From assembly GCA_964397655.1 (NCBI GenBank), contig CAYNKA010000001.1, positions 496,001-560,000 of the forward strand: a stretch of DNA of 64,000 nt. The letters run 5' to 3'. Positions 50,738 to 60,295 of the stretch are shown one piece after another. A program made the position numbers and the translations under genes. How positions within the stretch are numbered: position 1 is the stretch's first letter; each line of letters opens with the position of its first letter. This DNA comes from CAYNKA01 sp964397655. GTDB taxonomy: Bacteria; Spirochaetota; Spirochaetia; DTKZ01. The notes under the pieces were generated by a model, which worked only from the letters and a program-made list of their open reading frames with translations, did not search any database and was not told the origin of the DNA.

Positions 50738-52627
50738 TCAGGAATCGAGGATGGCACGGACTTTAGCTGCGAAACTATCCACCTCGAAGGGTTTCTGGAG
50801 GAATTCGTCACCGGGTTGAAGGAGATTCCGGTCCTGGATCGTCTTCAGCGGGTAGCCGGAAACGTACAACACCTTGAGGTCGGGCTTCATGAGGAGGAGC
50901 CGCTTCGCCAGTTTCGATCCGTTCATGTGCGGAAGAACGATGTCGGTGACGAGCATCTGGATGTTCCCCTGATGTTCCTCGCAGATGAGAAGGGCCTCCC
51001 CCGCATTCTGCGCCTCGACCACATGATAGCCCTGCTTCACGAGAAGGCGAGCCATCAGGGTCCTCACGTACTCCTCGTCCTCGACGAGGAGAATCGTCTC
51101 GCTTCCGCTGAGGTTCTTCTTTTCCTCCTCCTCCCGCTTCACTTCCACCGACTGCTGCGTCTGAAGAGGGAAGTAGATCTGAAAGACGGTTCCCTTTCCC
51201 GGAGTGCTATCGACCACGATGTGTCCGCTGCTCTGCTGGATGATGCCGTAAACCATGGAAAGACCCAGACCTGTCCCGCGGCCGCTCTCCTTCGTGGTGA
51301 AGAACGGATCGAAGATCTTCGGGAGAATATCCGATGTCATTCCGACACCGGAGTCGCGGACCGTCAGGGTCACGTAAGAGCCCGGCTTGATGATGCCCAT
51401 GCGCGAAGGGAGTTCCTTGTCCACGAGCGTCGTACCCGTCCGTATCGTCAGAGTTCCCCCGTCCGGCATCGCGTCTCTGGCATTGACTACGAGGTTCACG
51501 AGAACCTGCTCGATCTGCCCGTGATCCACGTAGATGTCCGCGTGCGGCGCATCGAGTGAAAACGAGATGGACGTCTCTTCGCTGATGAGCCTTCTGAGCA
51601 TTTTTTCCAGTTCCGCGACGAGGCGGTTCAGGTTGACCGTCTTCATCTCCATCACCTGGTAACGCGAGAACGTCAGAAGCTGTCTGGTCAGCGTCACGGA
51701 CTTCAGAGCCGCCTGTTGGATGCCTTCGATGTTCGACTTGACGACGCTGTTCGTTCCCACGTCCTCGATGATGAGCTTGGAATAGCCCATGATGACGGTG
51801 AGAAGATTGTTGAAGTCGTGCGCGATCCCTCCCGCCAGTCTTCCGATCGATTCCATCTTCTGCGCGTGCCGAAGCTGCTCCTCCCGCTCCCTGATCGCTC
51901 GTTCCGCAGCCAGCCGTTCGGTGACGTCGTGGAGTATGAGGACCGTCCCCGACCTTTCGCCCCGGTCGTTGACGAGGGGGGAAGACGTCGTTTCAAGATG
52001 GACCGTTCCGCCTTCGCTCCTCAGGCTCCTGACCGAGGGATAGTGGCTCCTCACGCTCTCTTCCGCCTCTTCCAGTACGAGCACGTCGCTCAGCATTTTG
52101 CCCATGACGTTCTCCGATCTCCGGCCCGAGAGGCGTTCGGAAACGGGGTTGAAGTATTCGATCCTGCCGGAATCGTCGAGAACAACCACTCCGTCGCCGA
52201 TGGAGCTCAGGATGGTCGAAAAGAGCTCCTCGCGGTCACGGAGCTTTCGCTCCATCTTGTGCTTGTACAGCGCGATGACGATGGTGGTCCTGAGCTCCTT
52301 CTCCTCGAAAGGCTTTATGATGTAGCCGAAAGGCTCGATCGTCTTGGCGCGTTCGATGGTCGCCTCGTCCGCGAAGGCGGTGAGGAGAATGACCGGGACG
52401 CTGTATTTCTCCTTGATGATCTTGGAGGTTTCGAGGCCGTCGAGCTTTCCCTGCAGTTTGATGTCCATGAGCACGAGGTCGGGACTCAAGGACTCGATCC
52501 TCTCGAGAAGCTCCTCGCCCGAGGCGAACATACCCGGCACTTCATAGCCGTATTTCTGGAGATGCATCTTGATGTCGAGGGCGACGATATGCTCGTCTTC
52601 GACGACTACGATCCGAGTAGGTTCCAT
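50738..52627 (-). CDS. Hybrid histidine kinase REC-PAS-HisKA-HATPase-REC
   Basis: 629 residues. REC 1 (~4-120, Asp55 in LVLMDIKLQG, Lys in YIIKPF), PAS (~135-250), HisKA with the His in GGIAHDFNNLLTVIMGYSK (~267), HATPase (VNLVVNARDAMPDGG, DSGVGM, GRGTGLGL) and REC 2 (~510-629, Asp in LVTDIVLPHMNG, Lys in FLQKPF). No membrane segment. The REC at the front suggests it receives input from another kinase. Next to a stand-alone REC protein (15-base gap) and a similar kinase. Confidence 0.92.
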   Translation of the reverse strand: MEPTRIVVVEDEHIVALDIKMHLQKYGYEVPGMFASGEELLERIESLSPDLVLMDIKLQGKLDGLETSKIIKEKYSVPVILLTAFADEATIERAKTIEPFGYIIKPFEEKELRTTIVIALYKHKMERKLRDREELFSTILSSIGDGVVVLDDSGRIEYFNPVSERLSGRRSENVMGKMLSDVLVLEEAEESVRSHYPSVRSLRSEGGTVHLETTSSPLVNDRGERSGTVLILHDVTERLAAERAIREREEQLRHAQKMESIGRLAGGIAHDFNNLLTVIMGYSKLIIEDVGTNSVVKSNIEGIQQAALKSVTLTRQLLTFSRYQVMEMKTVNLNRLVAELEKMLRRLISEETSISFSLDAPHADIYVDHGQIEQVLVNLVVNARDAMPDGGTLTIRTGTTLVDKELPSRMGIIKPGSYVTLTVRDSGVGMTSDILPKIFDPFFTTKESGRGTGLGLSMVYGIIQQSSGHIVVDSTPGKGTVFQIYFPLQTQQSVEVKREEEEKKNLSGSETILLVEDEEYVRTLMARLLVKQGYHVVEAQNAGEALLICEEHQGNIQMLVTDIVLPHMNGSKLAKRLLLMKPDLKVLYVSGYPLKTIQDRNLLQPGDEFLQKPFEVDSFAAKVRAILDS

Positions 52628-52642
52628 TTCACGGTTCTCCGA

Positions 52643-53068
52643 TTATTGCATGAGGCGTTTCAGATCCGCCTGGGTAATGAGCGACAGCTTCCCCATTTCC
52701 TCGTAGAGCTTTTCCTTCGTAATGGGTTTGACCAGATAGGTCGTGGCTCCTCCTTGAAAGTAAGCCTCCATCACGTTCTTCGGATCCTCGAGGGCGGACG
52801 TCATGATGACCTTCACCTCGTCAGCCAATTCGACGCCGGATTCCTTTTCGATCGCTCGAATCTTCTTCAACGCCTGCTGTCCGTCCATTTTCGGCAGCAT
52901 GATGTCGAGAAAGATCGCATCGTACGGATCGTTTTCTTCCCATGCGAGACGAAAGGCTTCGACGGCCTCTTCGCCGTCGACTACGACGTCGCACGTTCCG
53001 AGAGGTTTTAAAAAGGCATGCAGCACTCGTCTACTTCCGAAATCGTCCTCAACGATCAATAAACGCAT
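52643..53068 (-). CDS. Single-domain response regulator
   Basis: 141 residues, one REC domain: VEDD, phosphoacceptor Asp55 in IFLDIMLPKMDG, Thr/Ser in IMTSALED and Lys in YLVKPI. No output domain, so it acts by protein contact. It lies between two hybrid kinases and probably relays phosphate from them. Confidence 0.9.
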   Translation of the reverse strand: MRLLIVEDDFGSRRVLHAFLKPLGTCDVVVDGEEAVEAFRLAWEENDPYDAIFLDIMLPKMDGQQALKKIRAIEKESGVELADEVKVIMTSALEDPKNVMEAYFQGGATTYLVKPITKEKLYEEMGKLSLITQADLKRLMQ

Positions 53069-53105
53069 GGCTTCCTCCTTGACTCCTCTCTTGTCGGCTT
53101 TTTCA

Positions 53106-55244
53106 TTATAGAGTATTCCTCTTCAATTCTTCAATCAAAGAACGTATCTTGTCCTCGTCCCGTTTCCGTATCGACAGGATCAGGCGGAAGATCGTCTCGT
53201 GGAACGAGCCGTCCAGGCTCATGTCGGATCCGCTTTTTATCTCCTGAAGATAAGCTTCGAGCCCGGCGAGGTCGCCCGTCGCGTAACGGTTTTCGATTTC
53301 GACAGCGACGCTCCGGCAGTCGAGGACCCTTTCATCGCTCGCCGAGGGCTCCGCTTTCTTTGTGCCCGCCCGGGACGTCACGGCGAGAAGGCTTCTACGG
53401 ATGTTTCCGCCCCAGAGAGGCTCGTGCAGCACGTAAGGATCTAAAAGAGAACCGGTTCCCGGCTTCGGCGAGTATCGGTAGCCGATAGGAGCGACGATTA
53501 TCGCGGAAACCGGTCCCGCTCCTTCGGCCGAGCCTTCCAGCAGCAAGGTCTCGAATCGCTGCACGGTATCCGGATCAAGAAAGACGATCGTGCCTCGCAG
53601 ACCTCCCGGGAGTACCGCCGGGGCGCCGTCGGGATCGAATTCCGCGACCTCGACCCCTAAACCGCGAACGATCCTTCCCAGGATGCTCCTCGACTTCTCC
53701 GATTTCATCCAGACCAGGGCCCGCAGGGCGGAAAACCCCTCATTCGCCTCGCCGGCACCCTCCGCGGGAACCAAAGGGAGTGAGACCGTGAATACGCTCC
53801 CCTGCCCCTCGACGCTCGTTACGGTCACCGTACCGTCCAGGATTCGGACGATCCGCCTGGTGATCGCGAGTCCGAGGCCGGTGCCTCCGAAATTCCTCGT
53901 CAACGCCCCGTCCACCTGACTGAAAGGCTCGAATATCTCGTCGAGCTTCGCCTTGGGTATCCCGATTCCGGTATCGCGGACCTTGATCGATATGCGGCCT
54001 GCATTCTCTCCTTCCTTTTCCGCCGCGACCGATACTTCCACCTCCCCGCGTTCGGTGAATTTGACCGCATTGCCCAAGAGATTTATGAGCACGTGGTCGA
54101 TGAGGTTCTGGTCCCCTCTCACGAATACCGGCACATCGTCGTCGATGTTGACGTAAAGGGAGAGCCCCTTCCTTCCGGCCTGGATACCGAGATTCTCCGC
54201 GGCCTCTCCGACGGTATCGTGCAGGTTGAAAACGGCGTCGCCCACCTCCATCTTTCCCGCTTCGATCTTCGAGAAATCGAGTATCGAGTTGACGAGGAAG
54301 AGGAGGGATTTTGCCGACGCGTGAAGTATCTCGACGAAAGCTTTTCGCTCGCCGACCATGTTCCATTCCTTGATGATTTCCGCCATTCCGATGATGCTGT
54401 TGAGCGGAGTCCTGAGTTCGTGGGTCATGTTGGCGATGAAATCGCTTTTGGTCTTGTTCGCGACCTCGGCCACATATTTCGCGGTGATCAATTCCTCCTC
54501 GTAGGCGACCTGCCGCGTGACGTCCCTGAATACCACGACCGTACCCTGATGCGTTCCCTTCTCGTCGCGGATGAGGTTGATCTGCTTTTCAATGGGAACG
54601 ACCCTTCCATCCTTGCGCTCCAGGAGGGACCGATTCGACGTTCGATCCTCCGAATTCCTTTCGGCGAAGACCTTTATCAGGGGGAGGCCGATCGCGTCGG
54701 CCGAATTCCAACCGGTCAGCGATTCCGCCGCTGCGTTCATGAATTTTATCCGGTTCCTGTCGTCCAAGGCGAGGAGTCCCTCTCCTACGCTTTTCAGCGT
54801 CGTATCGAGCCAGCGCTCGCTCTCCCTGAGCCTTCTCGTCATCTCGTGCTTGTAGAGACCGATCTCGATGGCGATGAGGAGGTCCTGCTTCTGAAAAGGC
54901 TTGAGGAGATAGCCGAAGGGCTCGGTGATCTTCGCCCTTTCGAGGGTGGCCTGGTCGGAATAGGCGGTCAGGAAAACGATGGGAATTGAAAGCGTATCGT
55001 GGATTATCATAGCGGCGTCGATGCCGTCCATTTCACCCCGAAGTTTGATGTCCATCAGGATGAGCTGAGGAAGGAGGTTCCTCGCGAGTTCGATGGCCTC
55101 CGCTCCGCTTACGGCGTGGCCGACGATCTCGTATCCCAGGGAATTCAGACGGTTCTGGATATCGAGCGCGACGATGCTCTCGTCCTCGACGAGAAGGATT
55201 CTTTTTTTCTGCGGGTCGGTTCTGTCCGAATTCGAGAAATCCAC
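53106..55244 (-). CDS. REC-PAS-HisKA-HATPase kinase with degenerate REC tail
   Basis: 712 residues, GTG start at 55244. REC (~14-130, Asp65 in LILMDIKLRG), PAS (~140-255), HisKA (IANMTHELRTPLNSIIGMAE, His ~277), HATPase (LINLLGNAVKFTERG, DTGIGIP, GGTGLGLAI). A REC-shaped domain (~520-640) follows where the expected phosphoacceptor Asp strand reads GTIVFLDPDTVQ and the Lys motif is missing. A helical HPt-like tail (~645-712, no obvious His in the right context) completes it. Cytoplasmic. Part of the signalling cluster upstream of cheY. Confidence 0.88.
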   Translation of the reverse strand: MDFSNSDRTDPQKKRILLVEDESIVALDIQNRLNSLGYEIVGHAVSGAEAIELARNLLPQLILMDIKLRGEMDGIDAAMIIHDTLSIPIVFLTAYSDQATLERAKITEPFGYLLKPFQKQDLLIAIEIGLYKHEMTRRLRESERWLDTTLKSVGEGLLALDDRNRIKFMNAAAESLTGWNSADAIGLPLIKVFAERNSEDRTSNRSLLERKDGRVVPIEKQINLIRDEKGTHQGTVVVFRDVTRQVAYEEELITAKYVAEVANKTKSDFIANMTHELRTPLNSIIGMAEIIKEWNMVGERKAFVEILHASAKSLLFLVNSILDFSKIEAGKMEVGDAVFNLHDTVGEAAENLGIQAGRKGLSLYVNIDDDVPVFVRGDQNLIDHVLINLLGNAVKFTERGEVEVSVAAEKEGENAGRISIKVRDTGIGIPKAKLDEIFEPFSQVDGALTRNFGGTGLGLAITRRIVRILDGTVTVTSVEGQGSVFTVSLPLVPAEGAGEANEGFSALRALVWMKSEKSRSILGRIVRGLGVEVAEFDPDGAPAVLPGGLRGTIVFLDPDTVQRFETLLLEGSAEGAGPVSAIIVAPIGYRYSPKPGTGSLLDPYVLHEPLWGGNIRRSLLAVTSRAGTKKAEPSASDERVLDCRSVAVEIENRYATGDLAGLEAYLQEIKSGSDMSLDGSFHETIFRLILSIRKRDEDKIRSLIEELKRNTL

Positions 55245-55265
55245 GAGTGCTGTCCGGCCTCGGCG

Positions 55266-55640
55266 TCAGCCGGCGATTTTTTTCACGACGCTGAGAAGCT
55301 TTTCGGCACTGAAAGGCTTCACGATCCAACCAGTAGCGCCGGCTGCCTTTCCCTCTTCCATCTTGGAGTTCTGCGATTCCGTCGTCAGCACGATCACCGG
55401 CACGAATTTATAGTTCGCGTTCTCCCTGATCTTCTTTATGAACGCGATTCCGTCGAGATTCGGCATATTGACGTCGGTGATGATGAGTTGGACGGGCGGC
55501 ATGGGCAGTTTCGAAAGTGCGTCCATTCCATCACAGGCTTCTACGACCTCGTATCCGCCCTGCTCGAGAACGAACGAAATGCTCTGCCGGATGGCCGCCG
55601 AGTCGTCTACTATAAGTACTTTCTTTCCCACTTTTATCAC
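55266..55640 (-). CDS. cheY: CheY-type response regulator
   Basis: 124 residues. VDDS (Asp12-13), phosphoacceptor Asp56 in IITDVNMPNLDG, Thr in VIVLTTES, Lys in WIVKPF. It carries phosphate from CheA to the flagellar switch. It stands between the kinase gene and cheB, in the same direction as cheB-cheR-cheA. Several single-REC proteins occur here, so it may not be the only CheY. Confidence 0.88.
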   Translation of the reverse strand: MIKVGKKVLIVDDSAAIRQSISFVLEQGGYEVVEACDGMDALSKLPMPPVQLIITDVNMPNLDGIAFIKKIRENANYKFVPVIVLTTESQNSKMEEGKAAGATGWIVKPFSAEKLLSVVKKIAG

Positions 55641-55688
55641 TCCTTCCTAAGAGGTTCTTTCAAAACGGTCTTTGTTCGCGTACCGGGA

Positions 55689-56774
55689 TTATTCGTTGGC
55701 CTTCCTGAGGGCCGCGGCGGCGATCGATTTCAGCGGAAGCACCGAGTCCACGGCTCCCTGCTTGATCGCTTCGTTGGGCATCCCGAACACGACGCATGAG
55801 GCCTCGTCCTGAGCGATGTTGTAGGCCCCGGCTTCCTTCATCTCCTTCATGCCCTTCGCTCCGTCGTCACCCATCCCGGTCATGATGATGCCGATCGCGT
55901 TCTTCCCCGCATAGCGTGCTGCGGATCGGAAGAGCACATCGACCGAAGGTCGATGGCGGCTCACCAGAGGGCCGTCCTTGACCTCCACGTAGTACCTCGC
56001 ACCGCTCCGCTTGAGGAGCGTATGCTTGTTTCCCGGGGCTATGAGTGCGCGTCCGCGGATCACCGTATCGTTGTTTTCCGCCTCCTTGACCGTTATCTTG
56101 CATAGACTGTCCAGTCGTTTCGAAAATGCAGCGGTGAAATGCTCCGGCATGTGCTGGACGATGACGATCCCGGGAGCGTCCACCGGAAGCACCTCGAGGA
56201 ACTCCCTGAGCGCTTCCGTCCCCCCGGTGGAAGCCCCGACGACCAGAAGCTTTTCCGTCGTCTCTATGCTCACGTTCCCGGTCGGCTTCGCGAGAATGAC
56301 GTCCGCGGTGAGCTTTTCGCTCACTTCGAGCTTTTTCTCCGGTTCGGCCCGCAGTTTCTTGACTCGGGCGAGATGCGCGGCCTTGATGGTATCGCAAATC
56401 TGCATCTTCGATTCTTCGAGGAACTGTTTCGTGCCGAGTTTCGGTTTTTGTATGATGTCGACCGCCCCGTACTCCATGGCGTAGAAGGCGTTGTCCGATC
56501 CCACGCCGGCCTGACTGGAGCATATCACCACGGGAACGGGGTGCTGGGACATGAGTTTTTTCAGGAAACTCAGTCCGTCCATCCTCGGCATTTCGATGTC
56601 GAGGGTAATAACGTCCGGTATTCCCGATTCCAGCTTCTTGGCCGCGAGGATCGGATCCGCGGCGGTCGCGAATATCTCGAAGTTTCCGTCTTCGAGGAGA
56701 ATTTCCTTGAGCGTTTCCCTGACGACGGCGGAATCATCGACGATCATTACGCTTATCTTTTTTCCGTTCGACAT
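55689..56774 (-). CDS. cheB: Chemotaxis methylesterase/deamidase CheB
   Basis: 361 residues. N-terminal REC (IVDDSAVVRETL, Asp in VITLDIEMPRMDG, Lys in DIIQKPK) and C-terminal methylesterase with Ser in VVGASTGGTEALREF, His in VQHMPEHF and Asp in TGMGDDGAKG. It removes methyl groups from receptors for adaptation. The ATG at 56774 lies 11 bases after the cheR stop. Confidence 0.96.
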   Translation of the reverse strand: MSNGKKISVMIVDDSAVVRETLKEILLEDGNFEIFATAADPILAAKKLESGIPDVITLDIEMPRMDGLSFLKKLMSQHPVPVVICSSQAGVGSDNAFYAMEYGAVDIIQKPKLGTKQFLEESKMQICDTIKAAHLARVKKLRAEPEKKLEVSEKLTADVILAKPTGNVSIETTEKLLVVGASTGGTEALREFLEVLPVDAPGIVIVQHMPEHFTAAFSKRLDSLCKITVKEAENNDTVIRGRALIAPGNKHTLLKRSGARYYVEVKDGPLVSRHRPSVDVLFRSAARYAGKNAIGIIMTGMGDDGAKGMKEMKEAGAYNIAQDEASCVVFGMPNEAIKQGAVDSVLPLKSIAAAALRKANE

Positions 56775-56785
56775 GTTACCCCCGT

Positions 56786-57667
56786 TTACTCTGGTTTGCG
56801 ATATATCGTCGGTGCCACGGAATAGAACGGCACGTCGAGACCCGTGATGGTCTCGGAATGCCCCAGGAAGAGATACCCCCCGGGAACCAGATGGTTGTAG
56901 AACTTCCTGAGAAGGGTCGTCTGATTCGATCGATCGAAGTAGATGATGACGTTTCTGCAGAAAATGATCTCGAAATTTTCCTTCAATCCGAATGCCTTGT
57001 CCATGAGGTTGAGTCGGAGAAAGGTGATCTTGTTCCTGAGAAGCGGCTTCACGCGGATGAGGGCCGAAGTCGAGTCCTTGCTTTTCAGCAGGTACTTTTT
57101 CCTGAACTCCATGGGAACCGGCGATATTTTCTCGTCGGTGTAGATGGCCTGCACCGCCCGCTTGAGCACGTTGATCGAAATGTCGGTCGCGGTGATCCTG
57201 AAATCGAAACCTTGGTTCTTTCCCTTGAAATTTTCGAGGATCATGGCGATGGTGTACGGTTCCTCTCCCGACGAGCAGCCCGCGGACCACAAGGACAGCG
57301 GGCGTCCCTTGCCCCAGCCCGCGTTCCGGAACCTTTCGGGAAGGAGCTTGTCGGAAAGATAGACGAAATGGTCCGCTTCGCGGAAGAAATCGGTCTTGTT
57401 CGTCGTCACCGCGTCTATCATGTGGAAGAGTTCGGATTCCTTTCCCTGTTCCCCGAAGACGAAATCGATGTATTCCTTGAACGAGCCGAACCTGTGGGCC
57501 CTGACTCGTTTCTGGAGCCGCGATTCGAGCATGACCTTCTTGCTGGGAGGCATCTTTATTCCGAGTTCGCGCTCGATGAATTCGCTCAGGGTCTGGAACT
57601 GCTTGTCCGTGAGCGAAAGACTCGTGATTTGGCTCTTGATGTCATCGGTCAACGAAGTATCGGACAT
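56786..57667 (-). CDS. cheR: Chemotaxis receptor methyltransferase CheR
   Basis: 293 residues from MSDTSLTDDIK. N-terminal helical domain (LSEFIERELGIKMPPSKKVMLESRLQKRVRAH), SAM-binding LWSAGCSSGEEPYTIAM, ATDIS, FDIIFCRNV-like FEIIFCRNVIIYFD and GYLFLGHSE. It methylates chemoreceptor glutamates using SAM. Eight bases after cheA. Confidence 0.96.
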   Translation of the reverse strand: MSDTSLTDDIKSQITSLSLTDKQFQTLSEFIERELGIKMPPSKKVMLESRLQKRVRAHRFGSFKEYIDFVFGEQGKESELFHMIDAVTTNKTDFFREADHFVYLSDKLLPERFRNAGWGKGRPLSLWSAGCSSGEEPYTIAMILENFKGKNQGFDFRITATDISINVLKRAVQAIYTDEKISPVPMEFRKKYLLKSKDSTSALIRVKPLLRNKITFLRLNLMDKAFGLKENFEIIFCRNVIIYFDRSNQTTLLRKFYNHLVPGGYLFLGHSETITGLDVPFYSVAPTIYRKPE

Positions 57668-57675
57668 ATCAGAAC

Positions 57676-59847
57676 CTATCCCATCTTGGCCGCGGATTCT
57701 TCCCTCCGAGCCGAAATTGCAGAAAGCTTCTGCACGTCGAGAATGAGCGCCACTGATCCGTCGCCGAGGATGGTGGCCCCCGAAATGCCCTCCAACCCGC
57801 GGTACATCCGTCCCATGTTCTTTATGACCGTCTGATAATCGCCTATCACGTTGTCCACTACGAACCCGATCTTCGAATCGAGAGCGTTCACCACGACGAT
57901 CTGCTCGATGGCGGGGAGCTCCCCGTCGACACCGAACAGTTCCCTCAACCTTATATAGGGGAGGAGTTCCCCACGGTTGTTGATGATCTTCTTGTTCCCC
58001 TTCTCCTTTCTCATGTCCGCGGTAAGCTCGATGCATTCTTCCACGGAAGAGAGAGGGAAGACGAAATTCTCCTTGCCGATCTCGACGAGGAGCCCCTCGA
58101 TGATGGCCAGGGTCAGCGGAATGCGAAGGGTGATCTTCGTGAAGGCTCCTTCCTTGCTCGCGACGGTGACGCTCCCTCCCAGACCGTCGATCTCCTTCTT
58201 CACCACGTCCATTCCCACGCCTCTGCCCGAAACCGTGGTCACGTTCTCGGAAGTCGAGAGCCCGGCGGCAAAGATGAGCTGGAAGATTTCCTGTTCCGAA
58301 AGCTCCGTCCCTCGTTGAACGAGTCCGCGATCGATGGCCTTCTTGAGGATTCTTTCCTTGTTGAGCCCACCCCCGTCGTCCTGGACGGAGATGTGGACCG
58401 ACGCACCCGAATGGATCGCCGAGAGCTTCACGAGCCCCTTCTGGGGCTTCCCTGCGCGGACCCTTGCCGCAGGCGATTCGATCCCGTGATCCAGGCAGTT
58501 TCTTATGAGATGGACGAGAGGATCGTTGAGCTTCTCGATGACGGTCTTGTCGAGTTCGGTTTCCCCTCCCTCCGTGACGAGGTCGGCGTCTTTCCCCAAG
58601 TCGTTGCACAGGTCCCTAACGAGCCGGCGGAATTTGCTGAAGGTGGTCCCTATAGGCAGCATCCGCATGGACATGGTGCTGTCGCGGAGCTCGGAGGTGA
58701 GGCGTTCGCATATCTCCGCAATGGAAAGCAGCTGCGCATCGTGCAGAAAGGCCGCGGTCTGCGAGAGTCTCGCCTGAAGCGTAACGAGTTCCCCTACGAG
58801 ATCGACGAGATTGTCGAGTTTCTCGGAATTCACCCTCACGCTCCCCGTGGCCATCTCGTTCTGCAGTTTCTGCCGGCTCTTTCTGATATGCTCCTGTTCC
58901 TGCAGCGCCGAGGCGACCTCGCCCTCGTCGATACCCTCGTTGACGAGAACCTCGCCGATACGCTTCTGGCTCTTCACCGCGGATTCCACGACGGTCTTGT
59001 TCACGACGCCTCGTTCCACCAGAATCTGCCCGAGGCGGATCTTCGTTTCGTCCTCGATGTCGCTGAGGTCGTCTACCAACGCGATCTCTATCTTTGCGAG
59101 GGATTCTATGAAGATGAATACGTCGCGGATGGCATTCTCCTCTAAGGACGTCGTGAGGAGGATTTCCCAGTTCATATAGACGTTCTCGGGTTCCAGCTCT
59201 TCCAGAGCCGGCAACTCTTCGAATCCGGCCATGCAGGAATAATCGCCCATGGAGGCGAGTTCGTCCAAAAGTAAGAGCAGGTTCGTGCCGTTTCTCGTCA
59301 CTTCGGGAACCGGCTTGAAATGAATGCGGTATACCGCCTTCTTGCGCCCTTCCGGAACGGCTTCACCGTGTTTCGAAGCTTCAGCCGCGCTCTCCCCAGC
59401 TTTCGGCTTCGGCGGTTCCTCCTTCGTCGTGTCGGTCCGGCCTTCGGAGGACTCCGGACGGCCGAGCATTCCCTTCACCAGCGACTCGAAACGCTTCAGG
59501 ATGTCCTCGGACAAGGCCGCGATGCTCTCGTCTACGGGTTCGCTCGTTTCCAACAAGGTCCTGATGTGATCGCGGGATTCGAGCGTGAGATTGATGAAAT
59601 CCTTCGTCGCTATGATTTTACCTTCGCGGAGGTATTCCATGAGGTTTTCGATTCTGTGCGTGAATCCGGAAATGTGCTGGAACCCGAACATCGCGGAGGA
59701 TCCCTTTATGGTGTGCATGGTTCTGAAAACGTAGGCCACCTCCTCCTTGTTCGACGGATCGGTTTCCAATTCGAGAAGCGAATTCTCCAGGTTGTTCAGG
59801 AGTTCGACCGCCTCTTCCCGGAAGGTTTCCTTGAATTTGTCTATCAT
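57676..59847 (-). CDS. cheA: Chemotaxis histidine kinase CheA
   Basis: 723 residues. HPt domain with His45 in FRTMHTIKGSSAMFG. A CheY-binding-like region (~165-250) and a segment with two repeats RLGQILVERGVVNKTVVESA / RIGEVLVNEGI. Dimerisation (GSVRVNSEKLDNLVDLVGELVTLQARL), HATPase (LVHLIRNCLDHGIE, VQDDGGGL, GRGVGMDVV) and the CheW-like P5 domain complete it. No cheW gene is adjacent in this window. It phosphorylates CheY and CheB. Confidence 0.96.
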   Translation of the reverse strand: MIDKFKETFREEAVELLNNLENSLLELETDPSNKEEVAYVFRTMHTIKGSSAMFGFQHISGFTHRIENLMEYLREGKIIATKDFINLTLESRDHIRTLLETSEPVDESIAALSEDILKRFESLVKGMLGRPESSEGRTDTTKEEPPKPKAGESAAEASKHGEAVPEGRKKAVYRIHFKPVPEVTRNGTNLLLLLDELASMGDYSCMAGFEELPALEELEPENVYMNWEILLTTSLEENAIRDVFIFIESLAKIEIALVDDLSDIEDETKIRLGQILVERGVVNKTVVESAVKSQKRIGEVLVNEGIDEGEVASALQEQEHIRKSRQKLQNEMATGSVRVNSEKLDNLVDLVGELVTLQARLSQTAAFLHDAQLLSIAEICERLTSELRDSTMSMRMLPIGTTFSKFRRLVRDLCNDLGKDADLVTEGGETELDKTVIEKLNDPLVHLIRNCLDHGIESPAARVRAGKPQKGLVKLSAIHSGASVHISVQDDGGGLNKERILKKAIDRGLVQRGTELSEQEIFQLIFAAGLSTSENVTTVSGRGVGMDVVKKEIDGLGGSVTVASKEGAFTKITLRIPLTLAIIEGLLVEIGKENFVFPLSSVEECIELTADMRKEKGNKKIINNRGELLPYIRLRELFGVDGELPAIEQIVVVNALDSKIGFVVDNVIGDYQTVIKNMGRMYRGLEGISGATILGDGSVALILDVQKLSAISARREESAAKMG

Positions 59848-59868
59848 ACGATCTCCTCTTGTCCCGCG

Positions 59869-60210
59869 TTATTCGTGCGAAGAAAAATCGTGCAGGGACC
59901 TTTCGAGATCACGGGCATCCGTAGAAGCTCCCTTCGTCACCCCGGCGAGCACGAAGGCTCGAACGATCGTCTCGTTCACGGTGCCGGTGAGGTGAAATGT
60001 CTTCCGTCTTTTTTTCGCTTCCTTTTTCGCGGCGTAGAGAAGCTGAATGAATGAGACATCCACGTTCTCCGCCCTGCTTATGTTGAGGAGAATGGTATCG
60101 GATCGAGAAAAAGCCTCCAGAAGCTCGTTTTTGAACTCCTTCACCCGATCGATCGTAAGTGACCCGTCGAAGGATACAACCTTGCCGGGAGAGTCCTTTA
60201 GGTCAGCCAT
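59869..60210 (-). CDS. STAS-domain protein (anti-sigma-antagonist type)
   Basis: 113 residues. STAS pattern VVSFDGSLTIDRVKEFKNELLEAF, ILLNISRAENVDVSFIQLLYAAKKEA. The usual phosphorylated Ser/Thr position reads DVSFIQLL, so a Ser is available. First gene of the che operon, 21 bases before cheA. Similar small STAS proteins occur in chemotaxis operons of other bacteria, where they modulate the array. Confidence 0.85.
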   Translation of the reverse strand: MADLKDSPGKVVSFDGSLTIDRVKEFKNELLEAFSRSDTILLNISRAENVDVSFIQLLYAAKKEAKKRRKTFHLTGTVNETIVRAFVLAGVTKGASTDARDLERSLHDFSSHE

Positions 60211-60295
60211 GATTACCCTCTCTCACAGACGTTTTTAATTGATTATAGTATAAATCACGTTTCGAAACCAACTTTATGACATCCGAACTTTTTTT

